This document shows, piece by piece, positions 15,301 to 22,647 of a DNA stretch of 27,632 nucleotides (position 1 is its first letter; each line of letters begins with the position of its first letter). The translations under genes and the position numbers were made by a program. The stretch comes from CAILZL01 sp050181835 (GTDB lineage Bacteria; Pseudomonadota; Gammaproteobacteria; Steroidobacterales; Steroidobacteraceae), in contig JBFXCU010000025.1 of the NCBI GenBank assembly GCA_050181835.1, forward strand, positions 1 through 27,632, in the 5' to 3' direction. The notes beneath the pieces were generated by a model. It did not search any database, was not told the DNA's origin, and saw only the letters and a list, made by a program, of their open reading frames with translations.

Positions 15301-16199
15301 CAAAGCCAGTTGTGTCTGTTGCATCTGAAAAAACGCACATACTACGTAGCTGGGAGTGTGGTGACTTGCCTATAGAGCGTGAAGTGCAACGTAACGGTGT
15401 TCGCTTCAAGGTTTACCCGGCATTACAAAGTCACGCTGACCATGTGGAAGTGGTGGAACTCAATAACCGCTTTCATGCAGAGCAGATTATGCGTGATGGA
15501 GTATTGCGTTTATTGATGCTGGGTTTGCCACAGCAATACAAGTTTTTACGCCAACAGTTTTCTACCAACAAAGAGCTGCTGTTGATGGGGCAGGGTACGA
15601 GTGCGCAGCAATCTTTGCCTGATGCATTGGCAGAGCGTGCTATTCGTGATTGTTTCTTGCCAGAAGGGCAGTCACTGCCGCGCTCAAAACACGAGTTTGC
15701 AGAGTTGATTGAGAGGCATCGTGCGGAGCTAAATGAGCAGGCAAGTAAGTTGAGTAGTGGTCTACTCAGCGTATTTAAAGATCGGCGTGCTGTGAATATG
15801 ACCTTGAATAAATTGAATGCACCTGCTTTTCAAGCAGCAATATCCGATATTGAATTGCAGTTAACTGAGCTACTGCCAGAGCATTTCTTGAAAACTACGC
15901 CGTTGCCATGGTTCGGTTGTTTGCCTAGATACTTAAAGGCGTTGCTACGTCGCGTTGAGCGTTTGCCGGGCAATGTTGTACGTGATACGCAGCTAATGCG
16001 GCAGGTTCAGCCTTATATAAACAGCTACAGAAAATTGGCGCTACGCAAATTGTTGCAACACGATGAGTTAAACAAGCTCAAATGGATGATTGAAGAATTT
16101 CGCGTCTCCTTGTTTGCGCAGGAGCTTAAAACCATCATACCTGTCTCAGTAAAACGACTAAATGAACAGCTTGAGCTGGCACGTAAAGAGGATGGTTAA
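12315..16199 (+). CDS. hrpA: ATP-dependent RNA helicase HrpA (DEAH-box)
   Basis: This is a DEAH-box RNA helicase of about 1294 residues, near the E. coli HrpA length of 1300. In the N-terminal third are motif I GATGSGKST (about residue 98-106), motif Ia TQPRRIAA, motif II DEAH (about 195-198) and motif III SAT (about 227-229). Motif V TNVAETSLTVPG and motif VI QRKGRCGRVAEG follow. Then come the winged-helix/ratchet and OB-fold regions, and a long C-terminal extension (DUF3418-like) typical of bacterial HrpA. HrpA has been linked to mRNA processing and rescue of stalled ribosomes. The frame opens with TTG at 12309 overlapping the kinase TGA; the GTG at 12315 (VSEQDLAAL) looks more natural, but neither has a clear ribosome site. 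Translation probably depends on the kinase mRNA. Confidence 0.95.
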   Translation: MSEQDLAALRARIAFTRLTERPRFDREWQRLHAQHIARRDINDALSKLAQRIDASMSQLEALRAMPLKLTYDTGLPISSHRDEFLTALAQHQIIILCGATGSGKSTQLPKMCIEAGRGVFGLIGHTQPRRIAARALATRVAMELGTQVGGGVGYQVRFTDRTGPNCRIKLMTDGILLRELEADRDLRRYDTLILDEAHERSLNIDLLLGVLRELLKRRPDLKLIITSATIDPQKFSLFFDGAPIIEVSGRSYPVEVRYRPLISDDEDSADLSLPQGVLAAVEELEHSSHGMGGDVLVFLPGEKQIRETAKVLQEARLRGTEVLPLYARLSVGEQEKIFADHTGRRIVLATNVAETSLTVPGVRFVVDSGLARISRYSVRNKVQRLPIEKIAQANADQRKGRCGRVAEGICIRLYDETDFTTRDEFTAPEILRTNLASVILKLAMMGLPDPHDFSFLDPPELKSINDGYRLLQELKAVDESRRITSLGKQIASLPLDPRLARMLLAASHLRCLSEMLLIAAFLSIQDPRERPQEAQQKADQHHASYADARSDFMTVLAMWKRFQDSTEMLSGNQLRKWCREQFLSFIRMREWQEVHNQLRQSVDELGLRTNQVTANYADLHQAILSGFLGGIGVLEANREYLGARNTRFVIAPGTPLASKPPKWVVAASLVETTRMYARMVAAIEPEWIEAAGEHLVKSTYSEPHWQAQRGFVAAFASTALYGLSLSSQRRINYASVSPLEARQIFVRAALVEGQSEIKAEFLTHNRALLKQVEAVEARIRRRDVLVDEQAQVEFYLRHLPEHIHSTTALLGWLREQRLTVQNLRMTLADLMRRELSEFDPSRYPDEMECGGNRLTLHYKFEPTEVDDGITLTVPEPLLTALDYSQLSWCVPGWRMEKIVEVLRALPKTVRKQFVPVPKFAAQALQEIDAQADLSDGLVRWIAQTSGVPFSVEELHALSIPMHLNPYLRIEDMHGRVVSQGRDLRQLLRGAHAVATPKPVVSVASEKTHILRSWECGDLPIEREVQRNGVRFKVYPALQSHADHVEVVELNNRFHAEQIMRDGVLRLLMLGLPQQYKFLRQQFSTNKELLLMGQGTSAQQSLPDALAERAIRDCFLPEGQSLPRSKHEFAELIERHRAELNEQASKLSSGLLSVFKDRRAVNMTLNKLNAPAFQAAISDIELQLTELLPEHFLKTTPLPWFGCLPRYLKALLRRVERLPGNVVRDTQLMRQVQPYINSYRKLALRKLLQHDELNKLKWMIEEFRVSLFAQELKTIIPVSVKRLNEQLELARKEDG

Positions 16200-16283
16200 C
16201 CATTCCATAACGGATTGCTTAAGTTTCTGAATAGATGACCGACACGTATTACAAATACTTATGGTTAATTGTTTGGAGTACTT

Positions 16284-17336
16284 ATGCACCACGTCACAAT
16301 GGGGCTGACTAACCAACCTTATCGTTGGGGAAATTCACGCCCTATCGATAATGCTAACTTATCGCGTATTGAGCGCCATGCAAGCGATAAAGTGGCGACA
16401 CCTGTGTCCAGTGGAAACTTGCTTGGTTCAATGCTAACGAACCTTAGCAGTTCCATCTCCAGCATGAGTTCGCAGCTCGATTCCATGGCGGCAAGAAATA
16501 GCTTGCCAAGTACCACGCCAGGTTCTGTCAGCGTTGGTATGGGCGCGCAAGTAATCAATAAGCAGCGTGGCGAAATGCAGGTACGCACTCAAGAAGGCGA
16601 TGTAGTAACGCTAAAGTTCAGTAGCAAGATAGGCATGAAAATAGAAGGTCAATCGTCCGGTGATAGTGGCAAGGAAGTGTCTGACGCCAGCATTGAGTTG
16701 CGTAGTCGTAGCCGTATATCTATGTCAGTGGAAGGTAATTTGAATGCTGATGAGCTGGCAGCGATCACTGATCTGGTAGGCGAAGTAGGTGAGTTGACCA
16801 GCGAGTTTTTCAATGGTGACGTCGATAAAGCGCTCGCGAAGGCCGCGAACTTATCGTATGACAGTAGCCAGTTGGCAGATTACTCGCTGGATTTGCGCTT
16901 AAAGCAGAGCATTAAAGCCTATGCTTTCGTGGAGTTTTCTGCGCCGCCACCACCTAGAATTGAATCGGTACCTGTGGCGAACGATACGGCAATAGTTGAT
17001 ACCATCGTCGCAGCGGAGGTGCCTGCAGAATCTGAAGTGGCAGATTCTACTATTGCAGAGACGGACGTAAGTACTGTCGCTGCGGCGCCAACCACTGCAG
17101 CAGAGGCCAGCGATGGCGAAGTTTCCAGCAACACTGGTGCCACCCTGACTGAATTTGTGTCCCGGGTACGGGCTATGTTCACTGCCAAGGTAGGTGATGC
17201 CAGCCTCGGTTTTAGTTATGAATTTAAGGCAAGACTGCTAATTTCCAGCATTGCGGAAAGCTCGCCGGCAGCTACGAACTTAAGTGAATCTGTATTGAAT
17301 GACCTTGATAAGCAGCTCGGTGCAACAGCCGCATGA
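16284..17336 (+). CDS. Unrecognised 350-residue protein, DUF5610-like middle region
   Basis: I cannot name this protein. The start ATG at 16284 has TTTGGAG ending seven bases before it; a TTG at 16269 is less likely. No signal peptide or membrane helix is seen. Residues about 1-80 are Ser/Asn/Met-rich. A middle domain (about 85-220) has VTLKFSSKIGMKIEG, then SVEGNLNADELAAITDL and FFNGDVDKALAKA. That pattern recalls, from memory, uncharacterised DUF5610-type proteins of marine gammaproteobacteria. An Ala/Val/Thr/Glu-rich low-complexity linker (about 225-275) leads to a C-terminal segment (TEFVSRVRAMFTAKVGDASL). It stands alone between hrpA and the DAHP synthase gene, 84 bases from hrpA. Confidence 0.7.
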   Translation: MHHVTMGLTNQPYRWGNSRPIDNANLSRIERHASDKVATPVSSGNLLGSMLTNLSSSISSMSSQLDSMAARNSLPSTTPGSVSVGMGAQVINKQRGEMQVRTQEGDVVTLKFSSKIGMKIEGQSSGDSGKEVSDASIELRSRSRISMSVEGNLNADELAAITDLVGEVGELTSEFFNGDVDKALAKAANLSYDSSQLADYSLDLRLKQSIKAYAFVEFSAPPPPRIESVPVANDTAIVDTIVAAEVPAESEVADSTIAETDVSTVAAAPTTAAEASDGEVSSNTGATLTEFVSRVRAMFTAKVGDASLGFSYEFKARLLISSIAESSPAATNLSESVLNDLDKQLGATAA

Positions 17337-17424
17337 TGGGCAGCACCGATAGAGAGTGGCGCTTGCTGTGATAGATAAGTATTGATAAAACCCAGTGATC
17401 TGGCGTGCTAGCATTCCAGTCACT

Positions 17425-18783
17425 ATGACCAAGAATACAGACCAAGATGATTGGACACCGACCAGTTGGCAGCGACATACGGCCCAACAACAACCTGTTT
17501 ATCGAGATGCCGCAGCATTAGATCGGGCTGTGGCCGATCTGGCGTGCCTGCCACCCATTGTGGTGTCATGGGAAATTGAGGCTTTAAAGAAAGAAATTGC
17601 GGCGGCTCAGCGTGGTGAGCGATTTGTGTTGCAGGGCGGTGACTGCGCCGAAGTATTCTCGGAATGCAACTCCGACTTGATTGCCAAGAAACTTAAAATC
17701 CTGTTGCAAATGAGCTTGGTGTTGGCGCATGGCTTGAAAAAACCAGTTGTGCGTATTGGTCGTATGGCAGGACAGTATGCCAAACCACGTTCTGCTGATA
17801 CTGAAACCAAGGATGAAGTGACGCTGCCAAGTTACCGTGGCGACATTGTCAATCAACCGGCTTTTACGGTGCAAGACCGTGAGCCAGATCCACAGTTGTT
17901 GCTGCGTGGTTATGAGCGTTCGGCACTGACGTTAAATTTTGTCCGTGCGCTGATTGATGGCGGCTTTGCTGACTTGCATCACCCAGAGTACTGGGATCTG
18001 GATTTCGTTAATCACTCGCCACTGCGTGAGCGCTATGAACGAATCGTGAGTTCAGTTTCTGACGCGCTGGATTTTTTTGAAGCGGTGCGCGGCAAGACTA
18101 TTGAAGAATCGGATCGAGTGAATTTTTATGCCAGTCATGAAGGCCTGCATTTGTTGTACGAGCAAGCGCAGACACGTTACATTACTCGTCAGCAGCGTTG
18201 GTACAATTTGTCGACCCACATGCCGTGGATTGGTATGCGTACCGCCGCGCTGGATGGCGCGCATGTAGAGTATTTTCGTGGCATCGCCAATCCTATGGGA
18301 ATCAAGGTCAGTCCAAGCATGAGTGCAGAATGGGTAAAGGGTTTGTTGAAAACGCTTAACCCGAGTAACGAACCGGGACGTATTACGCTGATTCATCGCA
18401 TGGGGGCCAAGCAGATAGACAAGCATCTACCGGAGCTAATTAAAGCGGTACAGGCGACCGGCAGTCCGGTGCTATGGCTTTGCGATCCAATGCATGGCAA
18501 TACCGAGAGCGCGGCTTCCGGCTTAAAGACGCGTCGTTTTGAGAATATCGTCAGTGAAGTCGAGTCGGCTTTCCGTATCCATCGTGAGATGGGTTCCTGG
18601 TTGGGTGGAGTGCATTTTGAGTTGACCGGTGACGATGTCACTGAATGTACTGGCGGTGCGCGTGGGTTGACTGATGCTGATTTGCAACGTGCCTACAAAT
18701 CCACAGTTGATCCGCGTCTTAACTATGAACAAGCTCTGGAACTGGCAATTCGTATTGCCGATTTACATCAGCAGGCGCGATAA
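17425..18783 (+). CDS. 3-deoxy-7-phosphoheptulonate synthase, class II
   Basis: This enzyme condenses phosphoenolpyruvate with erythrose-4-phosphate to DAHP, the entry to the shikimate/aromatic pathway. The 452-residue protein is the class II (plant/Mycobacterium type) form. It shows the metal-binding cysteine in LQGGDCAE (C74), RIGRMAGQYAKPRS (110-123), the DPMHGNT histidine, HFELTGDDVTEC with the metal glutamate, and VDPRLNYEQ with the metal aspartate. The start is uncertain: the ATG at 17425 gives the family-like MTKNTDQDDWTPTSW, while a GTG at 17395 would add ten residues. Neither has a strong ribosome site. TTGCTG at 17363-17368 and the A-rich ATAAAA around 17385 are a possible promoter. 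It is apparently monocistronic, and an IS remnant starts soon after the stop. Confidence 0.94.
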   Translation: MTKNTDQDDWTPTSWQRHTAQQQPVYRDAAALDRAVADLACLPPIVVSWEIEALKKEIAAAQRGERFVLQGGDCAEVFSECNSDLIAKKLKILLQMSLVLAHGLKKPVVRIGRMAGQYAKPRSADTETKDEVTLPSYRGDIVNQPAFTVQDREPDPQLLLRGYERSALTLNFVRALIDGGFADLHHPEYWDLDFVNHSPLRERYERIVSSVSDALDFFEAVRGKTIEESDRVNFYASHEGLHLLYEQAQTRYITRQQRWYNLSTHMPWIGMRTAALDGAHVEYFRGIANPMGIKVSPSMSAEWVKGLLKTLNPSNEPGRITLIHRMGAKQIDKHLPELIKAVQATGSPVLWLCDPMHGNTESAASGLKTRRFENIVSEVESAFRIHREMGSWLGGVHFELTGDDVTECTGGARGLTDADLQRAYKSTVDPRLNYEQALELAIRIADLHQQAR

Positions 18784-18810
18784 CTATTTGAAATTTATAT
18801 TAAAATCCAT

Positions 18811-19099
18811 TTGGCTCTTTACCGAGGAACCGACGTGCGGTTCGCGGCGATTGCCCGTCACCACGGTGTCAGCTGCAGTATGAGTCGCAGCGGTGATTGC
18901 TGGGACAATACGGCGAAGGAAAGCTTCTTCTCGACCCTCAAGACCAAGCGGACTTATCGGATAGGTTATCAAACTAGAGAAAAATCCAAGGCCGATGCAT
19001 TTTACCACATCGAACAGATTCGACATTCTGTGGTGTCGGCACTCGACGCTAAGCTATGTCAGTCCTGCTGACTTCGAGAAGGTAGCAGAAATGTGCTGA
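18811..19099 (+). pseudogene. IS3-family transposase (OrfB) C-terminal remnant, frameshifted
   Basis: From about 18811 the + strand reads RGTDVRFAAIARHHGVSCSM, then SRSGDCWDNTAKESFFSTLK. This is the IS3-family OrfB region with the last catalytic acidic residue (CWDNxxxESFF). Around 19031-19040 the match leaves this frame and continues in another as RHSTLSYVSPADFEKVAEMC, ending at TGA 19097-19099, so at least one frameshift has occurred. The N-terminal two-thirds of OrfB and all of OrfA are missing, and no inverted repeats were recognised. The remnant fills the gap between the DAHP synthase and the tRNA. The original frame also fails early because the DSDRG-type motif upstream is degraded (LYRGTD). 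Confidence 0.85.
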
Positions 19100-19130
19100 G
19101 GTGAATGTCACTGGAACTGGTAGCAGGTCA

Positions 19131-19207
19131 TGGTGCGGCTGGAGAGATTCGAACTCCCGACCCCTTGGTTCGAAGCCAAGTGCTCTATCCAACTGAGCTA
19201 CAGCCGC
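19131..19207 (-). tRNA. tRNA-Arg (anticodon UCG)
   Basis: The minus strand folds as a full cloverleaf. The acceptor arm is GCGGCTG with CAGCCGC, the D-arm is GCTC/GAGC, and the anticodon stem is CTTGG/CCAAG with the loop CTTCGAA, so positions 34-36 are TCG, reading CGA arginine codons. A short variable region (GGGGT) follows, and the T-arm CGGGA/TCTCC-type stem holds TTCGAAT. The discriminator is A and the CCA end is encoded at 19133-19131. Length is 77 nt including CCA. It is a single isolated tRNA gene; no integrase lies beside it in the window, though an IS remnant ends 31 bases from its 3' end. Confidence 0.96.
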
Positions 19208-19372
19208 ATTGCGGTGCGCAGTTTAGCAGTGTCCGCAGCATGAACACAGGATTGATTAAAGGCTGGGCCATACTCGGCAATTCATCGGCAAAGTCGTATG
19301 CTCTGGGCTTGAGCTTATTCATGGCTTGAACCTATTCGAGGTTCGTACCCACTCATGCATCCGGGGCTAATA

Positions 19373-20536
19373 ATGGACTTTGCACTGACTGAAGAACAAC
19401 AGATGATCCAGCAGGCGGCGCATGACTTTGCGCAACAGGAGATCGCCCCGGTCGCTGCCAAGTACGATCTTTCCGGTGAATTCCCTTCCGACACCATTAC
19501 CCGCGCCGGTGAGCTGGGCTTTATGGGTGTGGAAGTGCCAGAGGAATACGGTGGTTCGGGTCTGGATACCATTTGTTATGCCTTAGTGATGGAAGAAATC
19601 GCCGCCGCCGATGCCGCGCACTCCACCATCGTTTCGGTAAACAACTCGTTGTACAACACCGGCATTCTTACTTATGGCACTGAGGAGCAGAAACAACGCT
19701 TCGTCAAGCCGGTTGCCACCGGCAAGGCGATTGGCTGTTATGGCCTGACGGAACCTCAGTCGGGTTCGGACGCCGCCGCCATGCATACTCGTGCTGAGTT
19801 ATCGGCGGATGGCTCGCACTATGTGCTTAACGGTAAAAAGGCGTGGATCACCTCCGGCCCGGTGGCAGACTTCATGGTGACCTTTGCGGTGACCGACCCT
19901 GCCAAAAAAGCCAGAGGCATTACTGCCCTTATTCTCGACGCCAAACAACCGGGTTTTGTTCGCGGCAAGGCTGAACCCAAGCTGGGCATTCGTGCTTCAG
20001 CCACCTGCGAGATTGAGTTTGAAAATTACCAGTGCCCGACCGCGAATCGGTTGGGCAAAGAAGGTCAAGGCTTTGCCATTGCCATGGATATTCTGGATTC
20101 CGGTCGCATTGGCATTGCTGCGCAGTCGGTGGGCATTGCCCGCGCTGCTTATCAAGCCTCGCTGCAATACGCCTGCGAGCGCAAGGCATTCGGTTCTGCC
20201 ATTGGCAGCTTTGAAATGATTCAACACAAATTGGCGGACATGAAGTGCAAGCTGGAAGCAGCACGCTTGCTGACCATGCAAGCGGCATGGAAACGCAGCC
20301 AGACCAAGGGCACTAAAGAACGCTGTACCCTGGAAGGCTCAATGGCCAAGCTGTTTGCCTCGGAAGCAGCGATGTTCTGCGCTCACGCTGCGGTGCAAAT
20401 TCATGGCGGCATGGGTTATTCCAAGGAGCTGCCAATTGAACGTTACTTTCGTGATGCCAAGATCACCGAGATCTACGAAGGCACCAGCGAAATACAGCGT
20501 ATGGTAATTGCACGGCTGGAGACGGGGCTGCGCTGA
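19373..20536 (+). CDS. Acyl-CoA dehydrogenase (short/branched-chain type)
   Basis: This FAD enzyme introduces the alpha-beta double bond into acyl-CoA and passes electrons to EtfAB. The 387-residue protein has the N-terminal helical domain (MDFALTEEQQMIQQAAHDFA), the flavin-binding beta-domain signature CYGLTEPQSGSDAA, and the WITSGPVADF strand. The C-terminal helical domain has IHGGMGYSKELPIERYFRDA and the catalytic base E369 in IYEGTSEIQR. E at this position is the arrangement of short- and medium-chain enzymes. The ATG at 19373 is chosen because families start MDF-; an ATG at 19355 would add six residues. GGGG five to ten bases upstream is a weak ribosome site. No beta-oxidation partners flank it, so the chain specificity is unknown. 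Confidence 0.94.
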   Translation: MDFALTEEQQMIQQAAHDFAQQEIAPVAAKYDLSGEFPSDTITRAGELGFMGVEVPEEYGGSGLDTICYALVMEEIAAADAAHSTIVSVNNSLYNTGILTYGTEEQKQRFVKPVATGKAIGCYGLTEPQSGSDAAAMHTRAELSADGSHYVLNGKKAWITSGPVADFMVTFAVTDPAKKARGITALILDAKQPGFVRGKAEPKLGIRASATCEIEFENYQCPTANRLGKEGQGFAIAMDILDSGRIGIAAQSVGIARAAYQASLQYACERKAFGSAIGSFEMIQHKLADMKCKLEAARLLTMQAAWKRSQTKGTKERCTLEGSMAKLFASEAAMFCAHAAVQIHGGMGYSKELPIERYFRDAKITEIYEGTSEIQRMVIARLETGLR

Positions 20537-20652
20537 TTTATTGATTGTAGGTTGTTTGTAGCTCCTCCCTTCACCTTCTTTGGTTCTTTAGGAATGCCGT
20601 CACGATGCTGTTGGCAACATAAAAGTTGAAGTCCCGCTAGATTTCTGTTTCC

Positions 20653-20670
20653 ATACAGAACGTTTTGTAT
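20653..20670. promoter_or_regulatory. TetR operator overlapping the tetR promoter
   Basis: ATACAGAACGTTTTGTAT is an 18-base palindrome with only one mismatched pair (G:T), of the size bound by TetR-family dimers. It lies ten bases upstream of the regulator ATG. Its 3' end overlaps the -10-like TATAGT at 20668-20673, so binding would block transcription. The -10 is so close that the mRNA would start at or next to the ATG, and no ribosome site is present. The rest of the gap from 20537 shows nothing recognisable. Confidence 0.6.
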
Positions 20671-20680
20671 AGTAATCCCT

Positions 20681-21226
20681 ATGACCAGACCCCCCGCATC
20701 AAAAGAAAAAGTGCTGCAAGCTGCCGAGCGTATCGTGCAGCGGCAGGGTGCGGGCAGCCTGACTTACGACCAACTGGTGAAGGACAGTGGGGTCTCTCGT
20801 GGTGGCATTACCTATCATTTTCCGACTAAGCAGCAGTTGCTGCAGGCGCTTATAGTGCGCGATATGGAGCAATGGGAGGCGATGGAAAAATCGCTTACAC
20901 CTAAGTTGCAAAATCAGCAGGCCGCTGAGTTGATCGGCAGCATGCGCGCTCTTACTCGAAAAAGTGAGGCGCAGAAACGCTTTGTTTCCGGCATGTTAAG
21001 TGCGATCACTTACGATCAGGAGTTGCTTGCTCCGGTGCGGGAAATGAACCAGCAGCATTACGGCAAGCAAAAAGGTACGCCTAAAGAAATTGACATGATG
21101 ATTCTCGAGCTGGCTGCGGCAGGGGTGTTCTGGCAGGACATTACGCGTTGTCATGTGATGGATGAGGTGGTGCGTAAAAAGGTGATCGCCCGGCTGGAAA
21201 AGCTGGCCAAGGAATGGACGGAATGA
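20681..21226 (+). CDS. TetR/AcrR-family transcriptional regulator
   Basis: This is a 181-residue one-component repressor. The N-terminal helix-turn-helix region (about 8-55) reads KEKVLQAAERIVQRQGAGSL, then YDQLVKDSGVSRGGITYHF and PTKQQLLQALI, a standard TetR_N domain. The C-terminal ligand-binding domain (about 60-181) is helical and not assignable to an inducer. The ATG is ten bases from a near-perfect 18-base palindrome, so autoregulation is very likely. It precedes the RND efflux operon by 215 bases on the same strand, the usual position for an efflux repressor. However, the palindrome nearer the efflux genes has a different sequence, so control of the pump is unproven. Confidence 0.92.
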   Translation: MTRPPASKEKVLQAAERIVQRQGAGSLTYDQLVKDSGVSRGGITYHFPTKQQLLQALIVRDMEQWEAMEKSLTPKLQNQQAAELIGSMRALTRKSEAQKRFVSGMLSAITYDQELLAPVREMNQQHYGKQKGTPKEIDMMILELAAAGVFWQDITRCHVMDEVVRKKVIARLEKLAKEWTE

Positions 21227-21302
21227 GCGAGGTTGTCGACTGCCGACGTCAGACTGCCGCTGTAGGCCAGAATTTATCTGGATGTAATGCGCTGGAAGTA
21301 TT

Positions 21303-21324
21303 TGATGACCTATACCGGTCATCA
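21303..21324. promoter_or_regulatory. Inverted repeat upstream of the RND operon
   Basis: TGATGACC (21303-21310) and GGTCATCA (21317-21324) are perfect 8-base arms around TATACC. No T-run follows, so it looks more like a dimeric operator than a terminator. It lies 117 bases before the adaptor ATG, in the 215-base gap 21227-21441. That gap holds no other clear feature; a short AGCCA-GCG-TGGCT hairpin (about 21366-21378) is also present. It does not match the tetR palindrome at 20653. Confidence 0.4.
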
Positions 21325-21441
21325 TGGTTGGTTGCTGGCGCCAACAAATGGTCATTGCGTGTCGGAGCCAGCGTGGCTGATTCGTTCTTTAAGTAGCAGA
21401 TGTTACGTTGGATTTTAATAGTTTGATCTTTGAGGTCGGGT

Positions 21442-22632
21442 ATGCGCAGGACTAAATTTTCAATCAGCTTCACCGCATCTCTGTTAAGTGCAGTCATGTT
21501 AGCCGCATGCAGCGGTGATGGTGGAGCACCCTCATTGCCGCCACCACAGGTTAACGTGGCTCAAGTGGTGCAGAAGAAAGTCCAGCTATGGGATGAGTTC
21601 AGCGGTCGCATTGAAGCCGTTGATACGGTTGAACTCCGACCACGAGTGGCGGGCTATTTGTCGGCTGTCAATTTTCGCGAAGGTAGCAAAGTAAAGCGCG
21701 GACAGCTGTTATTCTCGATTGATGATCGTGAATATCTTGCCGCAGTAGCGAGTGCTCGCGCCAATCTGGCGCGGGCACAAAGTCGCGTAGCGCTGGCCAG
21801 CACTGAGTTATCGCGCAGCGAACGCTTGATCGCTGCGCAGGCCACCTCGCAAGGCGAGCTGGATCAACGACGCGGTGAGTTGCAACAGGCGCAGGCCGAT
21901 ATAAGTTCAATGCAAGCGGCCGTGACACAAGCGGAGCTGAATCTGAGCTTCACGAAAGTTACCTCGCCCATCAATGGTCGCATTGGCGCGGCATTAGTTA
22001 AACCCGGCAACTTGGTGTCGCCTGGCACCAGTCTGTTGTCCACTGTGGTGTCCATGGATCCGATCTATGTCACGTTTGAAGGCGATGAGCAGGTCTATCT
22101 GAAATATCAAACCATGGCACAGAACGGCCAGCGGCAAAGCTCGCGCGATGCACACAATCCGGTGCAGGTTGGCTTGGCTAATGAAACCGGTTTTCCACAC
22201 CATGGCGAAATGGTGTTTGTGGATAATCAATTGAATGCCAGCACCGGCACCATTCGCGCCAAAGCGCAGCTGAGTAACCCGGATGGCGTATTCACGCCGG
22301 GCTTGTACGCTCGCGTGCGCCTGTTGGGCAGCGGTGAACAAGAGGTGCTGCTGATCAACGAGACAGCGGTGTCGAACGATCAGGATCGCAAATTTGTTTA
22401 CGTGCTGGGTGAGAAAAACGCCGCTACACGCAAGGATGTTGTATTGGGCGAAACCGTTGATGGCCTGCGCGTCGTCAAGTCAGGCCTCACGCCGCAAGAT
22501 ATGGTGGTGATTAATGGTGTGCGCAAGATTTTCTTTCCCGGCATGCCAGTGGCGCCGATCACGGTGCCTATGGACAAACCAGAGCAGGCGCCGCCCGCAC
22601 CTGCCCATCCTGCCGCATCAGCCGACAAATAG
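21442..22632 (+). CDS. RND efflux membrane-fusion (adaptor) lipoprotein
   Basis: This 396-residue periplasmic adaptor links the RND pump to the outer-membrane factor. A lipoprotein signal ends in the lipobox MLAAC with C23 as the lipidated residue. A split lipoyl/barrel-sandwich domain (FSGRIEAVDTVELRPRVAGY, then SPINGRIGAALVKPGNLVSP) flanks a helical hairpin (about 85-150, Ala/Arg/Gln-rich heptads). Beta-barrel and membrane-proximal domains follow, then a Pro/Ala-rich tail. The ATG at 21442 has GAGG seven to ten bases upstream and is preferred over the TTG at 21430. The pump gene starts 15 bases after the stop. It is MexE/AcrA-like by overall pattern. Confidence 0.93.
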   Translation: MRRTKFSISFTASLLSAVMLAACSGDGGAPSLPPPQVNVAQVVQKKVQLWDEFSGRIEAVDTVELRPRVAGYLSAVNFREGSKVKRGQLLFSIDDREYLAAVASARANLARAQSRVALASTELSRSERLIAAQATSQGELDQRRGELQQAQADISSMQAAVTQAELNLSFTKVTSPINGRIGAALVKPGNLVSPGTSLLSTVVSMDPIYVTFEGDEQVYLKYQTMAQNGQRQSSRDAHNPVQVGLANETGFPHHGEMVFVDNQLNASTGTIRAKAQLSNPDGVFTPGLYARVRLLGSGEQEVLLINETAVSNDQDRKFVYVLGEKNAATRKDVVLGETVDGLRVVKSGLTPQDMVVINGVRKIFFPGMPVAPITVPMDKPEQAPPAPAHPAASADK

Positions 22633-22647
22633 CCGCGAGTAGTTAAA

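Noticed and set aside
18811..19071. An intact 86-residue gene
   Set aside because: The IS3 OrfB similarity switches frame near 19035, so this is a broken transposase tail, not a gene.
19105..19329. A + strand frame reading AGEIRTPDPLVRSQVLYP across the tRNA
   Set aside because: It is the antisense translation of the tRNA-Arg gene, a well-known spurious protein; no coding evidence outside the tRNA.
21214..21396. A 60-codon + strand frame after the tetR gene
   Set aside because: It starts inside the tetR gene, has no ribosome site or recognisable motif, and covers the palindrome at 21303.
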